From contig NZ_JADKPT010000016.1 of the NCBI RefSeq assembly GCF_015351595.1, positions 1-64,000 on the forward strand: DNA of 64,000 bases, written 5' to 3'. Position numbers and translations under genes: made by a program. The stretch comes from Flavobacterium sp. LC2016-12 (GTDB lineage Bacteria; Bacteroidota; Bacteroidia; Flavobacteriales; Flavobacteriaceae). The notes beneath the pieces are model-generated. The model did not search any database and had not been told where the DNA came from. It worked only from the letters and a program-made list of their open reading frames with translations. Positions 34,346 through 42,578 of the stretch are shown here, piece by piece (the stretch's first letter is position 1; each line of letters begins with the position of its first letter).

Positions 34346-34353
34346 TATATTCG
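34346..34353 (+). promoter_or_regulatory. Possible -7 box (TATATTCG) for the small membrane gene
   Basis: It has one mismatch to TAnnTTTG and a TTG at 34322-34324 lies 21 bp upstream. The start codon is at 34376. Confidence 0.35.
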
Positions 34354-34375
34354 CATTTATAAAATCAAAAAACTA

Positions 34376-34780
34376 ATGAACGAAAAAATCAAAATTCTTA
34401 AAACTATTCATCTTGCTATCTGTGCAGGGGTAATTATTACTTACATCATGCTTGGAGGCTTCTCAATGGAAACATTAAAAATTCCAATTCTTGATTCTTC
34501 TTCAATTGTATTTGCAGTCTTACCTTTCCTAGCCATTTTTGTGGGTAACTTTCTATTTAAATCGCAATTAAAACAAGCGGATCAAAATCTAAAAATCGAA
34601 GAAAAACTGCCTGTTTATCAAACTGCTTCCATTATCCGTTGGGCAATTCTTGAAGGAGTTGCTTTTGTTATTTTATTTTCAAAACCTGATTTAGTACTAT
34701 TTGGATTAATTGCTATAGCTTATCTTATCTTTTTAAGACCAACTGAAGATAAGATTAATGCTGATTTTCAAAATGTATAA
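34376..34780 (+). CDS. Small four-helix membrane protein
   Basis: A 134-residue protein with hydrophobic segments at about 10-30, 43-62, 83-100 and 103-120 and a charged connecting stretch (QLKQADQNLKIEEKLPVYQ) after the second helix. I recognise it only as a conserved hypothetical of Bacteroidota. The gene is flanked by two ~50-bp direct repeats and octamer arrays, so it stands apart from its neighbours as a repeat-bounded unit. No functional motif is visible. Confidence 0.75.
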   Translation: MNEKIKILKTIHLAICAGVIITYIMLGGFSMETLKIPILDSSSIVFAVLPFLAIFVGNFLFKSQLKQADQNLKIEEKLPVYQTASIIRWAILEGVAFVILFSKPDLVLFGLIAIAYLIFLRPTEDKINADFQNV

Positions 34781-34804
34781 TTTTTTTGAAATGCGCTGAA
34801 ACTT

Positions 34805-34842
34805 AACCGCAAAGGGCGCAAGGATTTACTCAAGGTTCGCAA
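34805..34842 (+). repeat. Octamer-type repeat (CGCAAAG GGCGCAAG ... TTCGCAAG)
   Basis: AAG-ending units at 8- to 12-bp intervals directly precede the right-hand direct repeat. It is a less regular relative of the octamer family. Confidence 0.6.
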
Positions 34843-34895
34843 GTTTTTTTTGCCACGAAGACGAAAAGACACAAAGTTTACTTTTCTTTCTGACT
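34843..34895 (+). repeat. Right copy of the ~50-bp direct repeat
   Basis: It carries the octamers CCACGAAG, ACGAAAAG and ACACAAAG (34853-34876), then TTTACTTTTCTTTCTGACT. It is nearly identical to 34211-34262, in the same orientation. Confidence 0.85.
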
Positions 34896-34944
34896 GGGAG
34901 ATTATTTTCTCACGCAGATTTACCAGTTTTTCGATACAAAAAAA

Positions 34945-34967
34945 ACGCCTTGCTATTAACAAGGCGT
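34945..34967 (-). terminator. Terminator of the amino-acid permease gene
   Basis: An ACGCCTTG/CAAGGCGT stem (34945-34952 with 34960-34967) is followed on the minus strand by a run of T's (complement of 34937-34944). Confidence 0.75.
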
Positions 34968-34987
34968 ATTCTATATTTACAAAAAAA

Positions 34988-35020
34988 CTTAGAGTCTTAG
35001 CATCTTAGTACCTTAGCAAC
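34988..35020 (-). repeat. Four-octamer CTTAG array after the permease gene
   Basis: CTTAG occurs at 34988, 34996, 35004 and 35012, an exact 8-bp period, with variable three-base linkers. It lies 2 bp past the permease stop codon at 35023, before the terminator, so it is transcribed into the 3' end of that mRNA. Confidence 0.9.
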
Positions 35021-35022
35021 TT

Positions 35023-36441
35023 CTATGATTCCTTTGGTTTCGTTAAGTAATAAACTGGGATTCCTGTTAGCATAATCAACACTCCCCAACCACAAGTTGA
35101 GAATTTAGTTAATAACAATGAAATACAAATTGCTGTTGCAATAATAATGTATAACATAGGTAAAAACGGGTATCCAAAAGCTTTATAGGGTCTTTCGGCA
35201 TCTGGCATTTTTTTACGTAAAATGAAAATTCCGTAGATAGTCAGAATGTAGAAAATCAATACGATGATGATTACGAAGTCTAATAAATCTCCGTATTTTC
35301 CTGTCAGACACAAAGCCGAAGCCCAAATACATTGTGCCCAAAGTGCCCACGCAGGAACACTAGATTCATTTAACACAGCCGCCTTTTTGAAGAACAGACC
35401 ATCTTTTGCCATTGTATAATAAACTCTTGCACCGGCCATAATTAATCCGTTGTTGCAGGCAAAAGTCGAAATCATAATCATGATTGCAATAATCAATGTT
35501 CCGATATTTCCAAAAATATATTGTGAAGCCACAACCGCTACTCTATCTGATTTTGCAGTTGCAATTTCGTCAAGCGGAATTACGGCCAAATACATCAAAT
35601 TCGTTAAAACATAAATTATTGTTACAATAAAAGTTCCTAAGAATAAACTGAAACCAACATTACGTTTTGGGTTTTTAATTTCACCAGCAATAAAAGTTAC
35701 TCCGTTCCATGCATCACTTGAAAATAAAGACCCAACCATCGCAGCCGAAATTCCGGTTATCAAAGCTGTTCCGCTTATAGGAAGCCATGATCCACTTTCA
35801 GCATTATATGAACGAGTTGTCCACGCATCCGCCCAATTGGCATCCCAAATTGAAGCTTTTGCAGCTAGTGTTAATCCGAAAACAATTAAGCCTAACAATG
35901 ATAAAATTTTGATAATCGTTAAAACAGTTTGCAGAATTTTTCCGTTTTTCACTCCACGACTATTAATATAAGTCAATAAAATAATAGTAAAAATAGAAAC
36001 TAATTGTGCTGCATTGAGTTTAAAAGAACCTAATTCGAATAATATATTTTCGTCACTTAGCGGTTCATAAATATAAGCCGCAAATTTTGAGAAAGCCACC
36101 CCAACGGCAGCAATTGTTCCGGTTTGAATTACGGCAAAAAAGCTCCAGCCATACAAAAACGCAATTAGTTTGTTGTAAGCTTCTTTCAGGTAAACGTATT
36201 GTCCACCAGCTTTTGGAAACATGGCACTTAGCTCGCCGTAACTTACAGCAGCAATAATGGTAATTAATCCTGAGATTAGCCAAATTAAAGTTAGCCAGCC
36301 TGCAGATCCTACTTGTCTGGCTATATCGGCGCTTACGATAAAAATCCCGGAGCCAATCATAGAGCCCACGACAAGCATGGTTCCGTCTAGTAATCCGAGT
36401 TCTCTTTTAAAATGTTCTTGGTCTTGTTCGTTTTCTTGCAT
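35023..36441 (-). CDS. APC-family amino-acid permease
   Basis: A 472-residue inner-membrane transporter with about 12 hydrophobic segments. The N-terminal helix 1 motif GSMIGSGIF and the FPKAGGQYVYLKEAY helix-2/3 region are typical of the APC superfamily, especially the LAT-like group. The conserved loop LMYLAVIPLDEIA is also present. Substrates of such carriers are neutral or cationic amino acids; specificity cannot be set here. It is monocistronic, with its terminator at 34945-34967, and its transcript carries an octamer-repeat array in the 3' region. Confidence 0.9.
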   Translation of the reverse strand: MQENEQDQEHFKRELGLLDGTMLVVGSMIGSGIFIVSADIARQVGSAGWLTLIWLISGLITIIAAVSYGELSAMFPKAGGQYVYLKEAYNKLIAFLYGWSFFAVIQTGTIAAVGVAFSKFAAYIYEPLSDENILFELGSFKLNAAQLVSIFTIILLTYINSRGVKNGKILQTVLTIIKILSLLGLIVFGLTLAAKASIWDANWADAWTTRSYNAESGSWLPISGTALITGISAAMVGSLFSSDAWNGVTFIAGEIKNPKRNVGFSLFLGTFIVTIIYVLTNLMYLAVIPLDEIATAKSDRVAVVASQYIFGNIGTLIIAIMIMISTFACNNGLIMAGARVYYTMAKDGLFFKKAAVLNESSVPAWALWAQCIWASALCLTGKYGDLLDFVIIIVLIFYILTIYGIFILRKKMPDAERPYKAFGYPFLPMLYIIIATAICISLLLTKFSTCGWGVLIMLTGIPVYYLTKPKES

Positions 36442-36749
36442 TTTATTGGTTTTGGGTTGGTTAAAGATATACTTTTTTCTGAAATCTCATGATTTCGAAT
36501 TCCAAATTTTGAAAATTCCAATTTCCAATTAAAAATAAGAATCTTTAATATAATAATTTAGGCATGTCCCTCCGGGTCGGGCAGCTATAATCCCGATTAA
36601 CAAAAACTACGGCTCAAAAGCCTTGTCTTTCTAAATCGGGAGATACCGCATCTATCTCTCATGCGGGTTTCAGTTTCATAAGAAGATATTCTATTTAAAA
36701 TTTAAAAGGATATTTCATACTTTAGCTAGAATAATTCGAAAACAAAAAA
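36442..36749. other. 308-bp spacer with repeat DNA
   Basis: It contains an AATTCCAA-rich tract (about 36497-36533) and the GGCATGTCCCTCCGGGTCGGG element (36561-36668). No coding frame is supported. Confidence 0.7.
36561..36668. repeat. Nested-hairpin element with CCCTCCGGGTCGGG head
   Basis: GCATG (36562-36566) pairs with CATGC (36660-36664), TCCCGATT (36591-36598) pairs with AATCGGGA (36634-36641) and GGCT-CAAA-AGCC (36611-36622) forms the tip. The three nested stems suggest a folded RNA or a mobile palindromic element. The head sequence is one I associate with dispersed flavobacterial repeats related to the element at 20571-20665. Confidence 0.65.
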
Positions 36750-37133
36750 ATGAATATTGATATTTTACTTTTTATAATTTTTACAATTCCTCTTCTTATT
36801 GTGGGATTTCAAATAGAAAGATTAAACGAGAAAAAGATATTTACCATTTGGATTTCAATTGCAATTCTATTAATTATTACTGGAATATTAATTGAAGACA
36901 ACTCTAATAATGAAATGAGAAATATTAGTTATTTCGGTTCCCAAATGCTTTTTATTTTTCTAATTCTTCAGAAGATTACAAGAAATATTTATTTCAAAAT
37001 ATTCAATAGAGAACCAGAAATTGGAAAATTTCCAAAATATAAAATTGACTACCTATATACTTTTGTGATATCAATCGGAACAATGCTCTTACCTATTCTT
37101 ATTGATTCTTTTATTTTTAAAAAATTTAATTAA
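36750..37133 (+). CDS. Small four-helix membrane protein, unknown
   Basis: A 127-residue protein with hydrophobic segments at about 2-18, 28-48, 62-80 and 98-118. The loops carry little charge, apart from a basic stretch before the last helix (KIFNREPEIGKFPKYKI). No family is recognised. It is followed 13 bp later by a DUF5958-like gene on the same strand, so the two may be one transcription unit, possibly a small two-gene module. Function unknown. Confidence 0.7.
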   Translation: MNIDILLFIIFTIPLLIVGFQIERLNEKKIFTIWISIAILLIITGILIEDNSNNEMRNISYFGSQMLFIFLILQKITRNIYFKIFNREPEIGKFPKYKIDYLYTFVISIGTMLLPILIDSFIFKKFN

Positions 37134-37146
37134 AAGTAAACTCCAA

Positions 37147-37530
37147 ATGGAAGAAATAATCAATAAAATTGCACAAGATAAATTAGATTTTAAAATCGGT
37201 CTTCAACAATTATTACCATATAATTTTGATGAACTTTTTGTGACTCTAAATAATTATATAATCAATTCTATTCCAAATAAAACAGATTATAATACAGAAG
37301 CGTACCAAAATGCATTAGCAACAATTCCGTTAAAGCCGACTTATACTCCCATTGTAATTCTAAAGACCTATCCAGCTAAAATAGCAATGAGCAAGTTACC
37401 TCTACTTCCTAAAAGAGAAAATATAAAAACAATAACAGCATTGCTTTGGATTTTTAAAATTACAGACACGGAAAGAAGAAATACTGAGTGCAAAAATGGT
37501 TGTGGGCACTTTTGGCATGAAATTTATTAA
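37147..37530 (+). CDS. DUF5958-like protein
   Basis: The start is set at 37147 (MEEIINKIAQDKLD); an ATG at 37102 in the same frame would overlap the membrane gene. The 127-residue protein is soluble. Its C-terminal part, LLWIFKITDTERRNTECKNG followed by CGHFWH, resembles DUF5958, a family seen in many Bacteroidota; I assign it with moderate certainty. The Cys-Cys-His-His set at the end (C-x3-C-x-H-x2-H) could bind a metal. No function is known. Confidence 0.7.
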   Translation: MEEIINKIAQDKLDFKIGLQQLLPYNFDELFVTLNNYIINSIPNKTDYNTEAYQNALATIPLKPTYTPIVILKTYPAKIAMSKLPLLPKRENIKTITALLWIFKITDTERRNTECKNGCGHFWHEIY

Positions 37531-37633
37531 AAAACTAAACAGACCTTAGGCTTCAACTCATTTATTTTCAAAATAGTAGAGCTACAAACGCAACCAATTC
37601 AAAATTCTTTCATCTTATAATAAACCAAAGATC

Positions 37634-38068
37634 ATGAGAAAGTTTATTGCCATCTTAATTACTGCAATTACATTTATTTCCTGCGGTGCCGAAAGTGAAA
37701 ATAAAGTTCAAAACTCCGATTTTGTTGGAAAATGGAAATGGACCGGAACTCACGGAGGTTTTGCCGATCATTTACACGAAACACCTGCCTCGACCGAAAC
37801 TACTCTTCAATTGAATTTAATGAAAAATTACACTTTTACTATACTTAAAGATGGAAAAGAAGTGATGATTGGAAAATATGAACTTACCACGATAAAATCA
37901 ATTTATACCGGAGAGATGGAAAAGTACATAACATGCGATATGAGCAATAACCCAGACGGCAGATATTTTGTGACAAACGGTATCATTAAAATTTATGAGC
38001 AAAATAAACTTTCGATTGATGATAATAACTACGATGGTATTGGTAGCGGATTCGAAAGAATAGAATAG
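37634..38068 (+). CDS. Lipoprotein of unknown function
   Basis: A 144-residue protein with a lipoprotein signal peptide (MRKFIAILITAITFISCG; the lipobox Cys is residue 17). The mature part begins GAESENKVQNSDFVGKWKW and has the W-x-W and beta-rich pattern of lipocalin-like domains, suggesting a small outer-membrane-anchored beta barrel. No ligand is evident. A strong terminator follows at 38093-38123. Confidence 0.75.
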   Translation: MRKFIAILITAITFISCGAESENKVQNSDFVGKWKWTGTHGGFADHLHETPASTETTLQLNLMKNYTFTILKDGKEVMIGKYELTTIKSIYTGEMEKYITCDMSNNPDGRYFVTNGIIKIYEQNKLSIDDNNYDGIGSGFERIE

Positions 38069-38092
38069 ACATAAAAACAAAGCTAGCTAACA

Positions 38093-38123
38093 AAAAACTG
38101 CAAATCTAAAAATTGCAGTTTTT
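38093..38123 (+). terminator. Terminator of the lipoprotein gene
   Basis: An 11-bp stem (AAAAACTGCAA with TTGCAGTTTTT), 9-nt loop and flanking A and T runs, 24 bp after the stop codon. Confidence 0.85.
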
Positions 38124-38222
38124 TTATGCTCAAAAATAACGTAGCATTGGGTTAGTGTCAACTTGAAGAATAAAATTTTAACAGTTTACGTCTTCCCGTA
38201 ACATTATACAATTTCAACTATT

Positions 38223-38230
38223 TATATTTG
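38223..38230 (+). promoter_or_regulatory. -7 box for the 112-residue protein gene
   Basis: TATATTTG matches TAnnTTTG and lies 44 bp upstream of the start at 38275. Confidence 0.45.
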
Positions 38231-38274
38231 AAAATCAAAACTATAAAACTTAACCAACCAAAACTAACCACTTT

Positions 38275-38613
38275 ATGGAAACCAACAATTTAGAAATACC
38301 AGATGTAGCAAATCATCATTACAATTATGTAGCAAATTTACTTTTAAACGAAAACAAATCAGCTCACGAAGCTAAAAACCAGCTTGTCGCGCAAGGACTA
38401 AGCAATGAAATTGCAGAATTGATAGTAGAAAACGTAGAAATCGAAATACAGGAAGCAAAACACGAAAAAGCCAGAAAAGATATGGTTTATGGTGCATTGT
38501 GGTTTTGTGGTGGCACCATTTTAACCTTAGCTGACATTGGCTTTATTTTTTGGGGCGCCATTTTATTTGGCGGTATTCAGTTTTTTAAAGGACTGATAAA
38601 TGTTAATTCTTAG
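38275..38613 (+). CDS. Small protein with N-terminal helical domain and two C-terminal helices
   Basis: A 112-residue protein. The first ~65 residues form a charged helical region (ANHHYNYVANLLLNENKS and the repeated VENVEIEIQEAKHEKARK). Two adjacent hydrophobic segments (about 70-84 and 87-105) follow, with a membrane-anchored hairpin expected. It may be a membrane-tethered adaptor. I do not recognise the family. It is a single gene with a promoter-like box. Confidence 0.7.
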   Translation: METNNLEIPDVANHHYNYVANLLLNENKSAHEAKNQLVAQGLSNEIAELIVENVEIEIQEAKHEKARKDMVYGALWFCGGTILTLADIGFIFWGAILFGGIQFFKGLINVNS

Positions 38614-39380
38614 TTTTCAACGAAATCTAAACTAATTATTCAAAAGAAAGCAATAAACAAAATTAAAAATTAGACAATTTCAAACTCACAATTTCAAGAA
38701 ACTGATACGGATCCCAAAGTAAGTTTTGCTAAAGAAGAAATTATAACTAATAAATTTAACAAAGACGATACCAGTCAATATTTACCAAAATAAGCTTTTA
38801 AATATAGCTGCAGAACGTTACTATTTTTTTTCATCGAAGCAACCAGAAAAGTATCTTTTCTCAAAATCCTATATTACATAAATAACATTTGATTTCAGAT
38901 TTAATTGTACCTGAGATGTTATTCCATATATAAATAACCATCCTTATATCTACATAACAAGGATGTTGTATGTGACAATTCCAACAATTTTCAACCACTG
39001 AAATAGTTAAACAAAAAAAGGCTTTTTAGAATGTCTTTTTTTACTTTTATAAGATTTATCCAAATTTCAAAGGAAGTTTTTTCTGAATTCAGAGAATTTA
39101 CAACCAGAACAAAACATCGCTCAAATACTTAGTTATCAGATTATTGAAACCTAAAAAACAAGACAAAAAAGAAAATTCTCACTATTTCAATCTAAATCAC
39201 TTTTTTTTATTAAATTTGAAAGAGATGTCAAAAGTCTTCAAAACTCAGATATTTCATTAACAATTGTTTATTTTTTAAAAAAGAAATCATCTACCCCGAA
39301 CGATTATTTCAAATATAAAAATTGTAAGATGTTCATAAAGGATTCAGGAAATCAAATTATTAACCAACAAATACAAAACT
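38614..39380. other. 767-bp gap without a supported gene
   Basis: This is the longest non-coding stretch of the window. A 39-codon frame without a start codon (38674-38793, ending SQYLPK) has plausible composition (KVSFAKEEIITNKFN) and may be the tail of a decayed gene. Two small hairpins occur at 38881-38923 (AATAACAT with ATGTTATT) and 38939-38965 (CATCCTT with AAGGATG). No octamer repeat and no promoter box matching TAnnTTTG directly before the kinase gene at 39381 was found. Confidence 0.5.
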
Positions 39381-40805
39381 ATGCTGAAGTTCCCTTTTTT
39401 AAAGAAATTACGCTTTGCGAATGTTTTCATTCTGTTACTGATTGTATTTGTTTCTTGTGCTCTCTTAATATGCATCAATTACTTTACTATCAAAACCCTG
39501 TCTGCGAACAGAGCTTACATAAATGGTGAATCACACTATTCCAAAGGGCAAAAAGATGCTTCGCGCCATCTGATTACCTATCTGTACAACAAAGACCAAA
39601 ATCAATGGAAATTATACTTGGAAGAACTAAAAGTACCTCAAGGTGACGGAATCGCTAGAATAACACTTTTAAAAGTAGGTGATAATGAAGTAGCCCGAAA
39701 AGGATTACTTACAGGACGAAATAAAGAAGAGGACTTAGATGATGTTATATGGCTATTTGAAAACTTTAAGAATGTTTCATTCCTGGCAAAAGCGATAAAA
39801 GAATGGGAACAAGGTGATAAATTGATTTCTGAATTATTTATTATTGGCCAACAAATTAATGCCAAAATAAAGAGAAACATGCTAACCCAGACTGATCAAC
39901 AAAAATATCTTCAGAAAATTAGCAGCATTAGTGATAAACTTACCATTAACGAACGTAACTTCTCTAATACCTTAGGAGAAGGAACTCGACAAATAAAAAG
40001 TTTACTTATTATAACAAACATTTTTTTCATCCTAATGATTGTCTGTAGCGTTTGCTTGTATTACTCTATAATGGTAAAACGTCTTATCGTTTCTAAAAAA
40101 GAAATCGAAGTTAAAAATGAAAACTTAATGATTGTTAATCATGAACTTGACCGCTTTGTTTACAGCGCATCGCATGACCTTCGCTCCCCTATTACATCAT
40201 TAAAAGGACTTATAGAAATAACACAATTAGAGGATGATCCAAATCAAATTAAAAAATATCTCAACTTAATGGATCAAAGTCTTGCCAAACAAGATCGCTT
40301 TATTAATGACATCATTGATTACTCTAAAAACAAACGATACGAAGTCGTTATGGAACCTGTAAGCCTAATGGAAATATTCGACGAGTCTATTTCTCAGCTG
40401 ATGCATATCGAAAATGCAAACCGAATTAAGTTTACCAAAGAATTGCTAATAGATAAAATTCAAAGTGATAATTTACGTCTAAAAATCATCATTTCTAATT
40501 TAATCTCAAATGCCATTAAATATGCAGACAGCAATAAGCAAGAAATGAATGTCTCCATCAAAACCTATTATATAGATGGTTTTCATAAAATTGAAGTGGC
40601 TGACAACGGAATTGGAATTAATGATGAATACAAAGACAATATTTTTAAAATGTACTTTGGTACCAACAAAAACAAAGGATCAGGCTTAGGTCTTTATATA
40701 GTCAAAGAGGCGGTAGAAAATATTAAAGGAAACATTTCAGTAAGCTCGCAAAGCAATATTGGAAGTAAATTCATTGTAACAATCCCATACGCCTATGCCA
40801 GTTAA
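39381..40805 (+). CDS. Sensor histidine kinase with periplasmic CHASE3-like domain
   Basis: A 474-residue kinase. TM1 lies at about residues 13-35, a ~170-residue helical extracytoplasmic domain follows, TM2 is at about 208-230, then a coiled coil (VSKKEIEVKNENLMIVNHEL) leads to HisKA with the site SASHDLRSPITS and to HATPase with LISNAIKYAD, DNGIG and GSGLGLYI. The extracellular helices resemble CHASE3 sensors. It overlaps the next gene, a receiver-only response regulator, by 11 bp, so translation is coupled and the pair is a phosphorelay. The signal is unknown. Confidence 0.9.
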   Translation: MLKFPFLKKLRFANVFILLLIVFVSCALLICINYFTIKTLSANRAYINGESHYSKGQKDASRHLITYLYNKDQNQWKLYLEELKVPQGDGIARITLLKVGDNEVARKGLLTGRNKEEDLDDVIWLFENFKNVSFLAKAIKEWEQGDKLISELFIIGQQINAKIKRNMLTQTDQQKYLQKISSISDKLTINERNFSNTLGEGTRQIKSLLIITNIFFILMIVCSVCLYYSIMVKRLIVSKKEIEVKNENLMIVNHELDRFVYSASHDLRSPITSLKGLIEITQLEDDPNQIKKYLNLMDQSLAKQDRFINDIIDYSKNKRYEVVMEPVSLMEIFDESISQLMHIENANRIKFTKELLIDKIQSDNLRLKIIISNLISNAIKYADSNKQEMNVSIKTYYIDGFHKIEVADNGIGINDEYKDNIFKMYFGTNKNKGSGLGLYIVKEAVENIKGNISVSSQSNIGSKFIVTIPYAYAS

Positions 40806-41190
40806 AAATGTATTTTTACTAATTGAAGACAATCTTATAGATCAGCTTGTCATCAAACAATTACTAAAAAAGGTACTTTGTATCGAAGAAGTGCATATAA
40901 CCAACAATGGCAAAGAAGGCATTGAGTGGCTTCTTGCTAACAAAAAACTTTATCCATCGATTATTATTATTCTCGACGTACAAATGCCTGTTATGAATGG
41001 TTTTGAATTTTTGAACGCGTATGCTAAACTAGATAGCGAACTAAAAAAAGATAATCAAATTTATGTACTTTCCTCTACATTAGATCCTGAGGAAATTAAA
41101 GAAATCAGCGAAAGCATTTATGTTACAGATTTTTTAGGCAAACCTTTCCCGATTGAAGAATTTAGAAATAAAATTTATCTGAACGGCTAA
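40795..41190 (+). CDS. Single-domain response regulator
   Basis: A 131-residue receiver with no output domain. The acidic residues are in LIEDNLID, the phosphoacceptor is in ILDVQMPVMNGFEF (about Asp62), the conserved threonine/serine position is in VLSSTLD and the lysine in FLGKPF. Such proteins pass phosphate to, or interact with, other proteins in place of DNA. It overlaps the preceding kinase gene by 11 bp. Its stop codon overlaps by 4 bp the stop of the convergent LysM gene. Confidence 0.92.
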   Translation: MPVKNVFLLIEDNLIDQLVIKQLLKKVLCIEEVHITNNGKEGIEWLLANKKLYPSIIIILDVQMPVMNGFEFLNAYAKLDSELKKDNQIYVLSSTLDPEEIKEISESIYVTDFLGKPFPIEEFRNKIYLNG

Positions 41191-42329
41191 ATTTTTTCTA
41201 AAACACGGTTTACCTGTGAAAAAGTCCTTTCATAATAAGGCTCTTTAGTCGAAGAGATTATAACACCTCCATGAGTAGAAGAGTGAACAAATTTAATTTC
41301 CCCATCAGCTACCTCAATTACCATCCCAACATGGTTAATTTGACGCCTGCCGTTGGTTCTAAAAAAGATAAGATCTCCTTTTTGAGCTTCTCCTGAATTA
41401 ACTTTTACACCAATTCGAGATTGTTCAATAGAACTTCTTGGAAGTTTAATATCAAAATTGCTAAAAGTAGAAATCATTAAACCCGAACAGTCAAAACCTG
41501 CTCTTGTAGTTCCGCCAGAACGATATCGTACTCCAATATTTTCAGTAGCATTCATTACCAATTGGTTAATTAAATCTGAATGATTACTTACTCTTATAAT
41601 TGTAGAAGAATCTTTTTTAATTTCTGAATTTTCAGCAATTTGCACATTTTGATTCGGAACCGATAAGGAATCTTTTAAAACTGGACTTGTTGGCTGCATT
41701 AGTACCTGAGCCGCATCAGCTTTTTCTTTAGAAGTACGAATTTTTAAAACATACCCAACTGGTAATTTACCTTTTATAAACGGATTTTGCTTTTCTAATT
41801 CTGCAACTGTCAATCCGTATCTTTTGGCAATTGCATATTTCGTTTCTTTAGGCTGGACCTCAACAACTACCTCAACATCATTTACAACTTTAAGATCATC
41901 AATTGGTTTTTCTGAAACTGCTATTGATTTTGACGGTATAGTAATTTGCTGTCCAATTTTCAGCCCTTCTGTCTCTAATGAAGGATTTGCTTTTTTTAAA
42001 TCTTCGACTGAGACATTGTATTTTTTTGATATTCCCCAAAGTGTTTCTTTAGCCTGAATTTCATGCAAACCCGTAGTAGTATTTGAAACCGTTTCAGCGG
42101 GTTTCATTTCAGAGACCTGATTTATATTTGGAATTAATAAGATTGAATTTAGTTTTAAAACTTTAGGAGCATTTGGGTTTGCCTCTGTAATATCTTTAGC
42201 TTTTACTCCATATTTTTTAGCAATTACTGTAAGATTTTCTCCTTTTGAAATTTTGTGTTTAATATATTTCTCCTGAGAAAAAGCACAGACACTAAAAAAA
42301 AACAATACTAATATTAATCTAAAAACCAT
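41187..42329 (-). CDS. Secreted LysM - NlpC/P60 cell-wall endopeptidase
   Basis: The start is set at 42329 (MVFRLILVLFFFSVCAFSQ), which gives a clean signal peptide; the in-frame ATG at 42365 would add 12 residues. The 380-residue protein has three LysM repeats (about residues 20-65, 88-133, 150-198) that bind peptidoglycan, a low-complexity linker and a C-terminal NlpC/P60 domain with catalytic Cys in FDCSG and His in INHVGM. It should cleave peptide stems in the cell wall. It is convergent with, and overlaps by 4 bp, the receiver gene. It is a single-gene unit. Confidence 0.9.
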   Translation of the reverse strand: MVFRLILVLFFFSVCAFSQEKYIKHKISKGENLTVIAKKYGVKAKDITEANPNAPKVLKLNSILLIPNINQVSEMKPAETVSNTTTGLHEIQAKETLWGISKKYNVSVEDLKKANPSLETEGLKIGQQITIPSKSIAVSEKPIDDLKVVNDVEVVVEVQPKETKYAIAKRYGLTVAELEKQNPFIKGKLPVGYVLKIRTSKEKADAAQVLMQPTSPVLKDSLSVPNQNVQIAENSEIKKDSSTIIRVSNHSDLINQLVMNATENIGVRYRSGGTTRAGFDCSGLMISTFSNFDIKLPRSSIEQSRIGVKVNSGEAQKGDLIFFRTNGRRQINHVGMVIEVADGEIKFVHSSTHGGVIISSTKEPYYERTFSQVNRVLEKI

Positions 42330-42578
42330 TTTATTCAATTTAATCCTTCGTAATCTTAAGTTCAATCTGTCTATTTCAAACTAAAAAAACGAATTGTGTT
42401 TTGGGGGAAAGCGAATTTAACTTTTTTAAGCACAAAAAGCACATTTTTTAACAACTTATTTTGTTGAAATTAACAGACTCGGCATAAAAGTTGATTCAAC
42501 CTTTTTCCAAATACTCTTTTTTATACGAAAAGTTGTCTTTTTTAAGAACCTAAGCTAAACTTTAATCTGACCATTTTT

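Noticed and set aside
39329..39529. A 66-codon frame before the CHASE3-like kinase
   Set aside because: It overlaps the kinase start in another frame and has no coding features.
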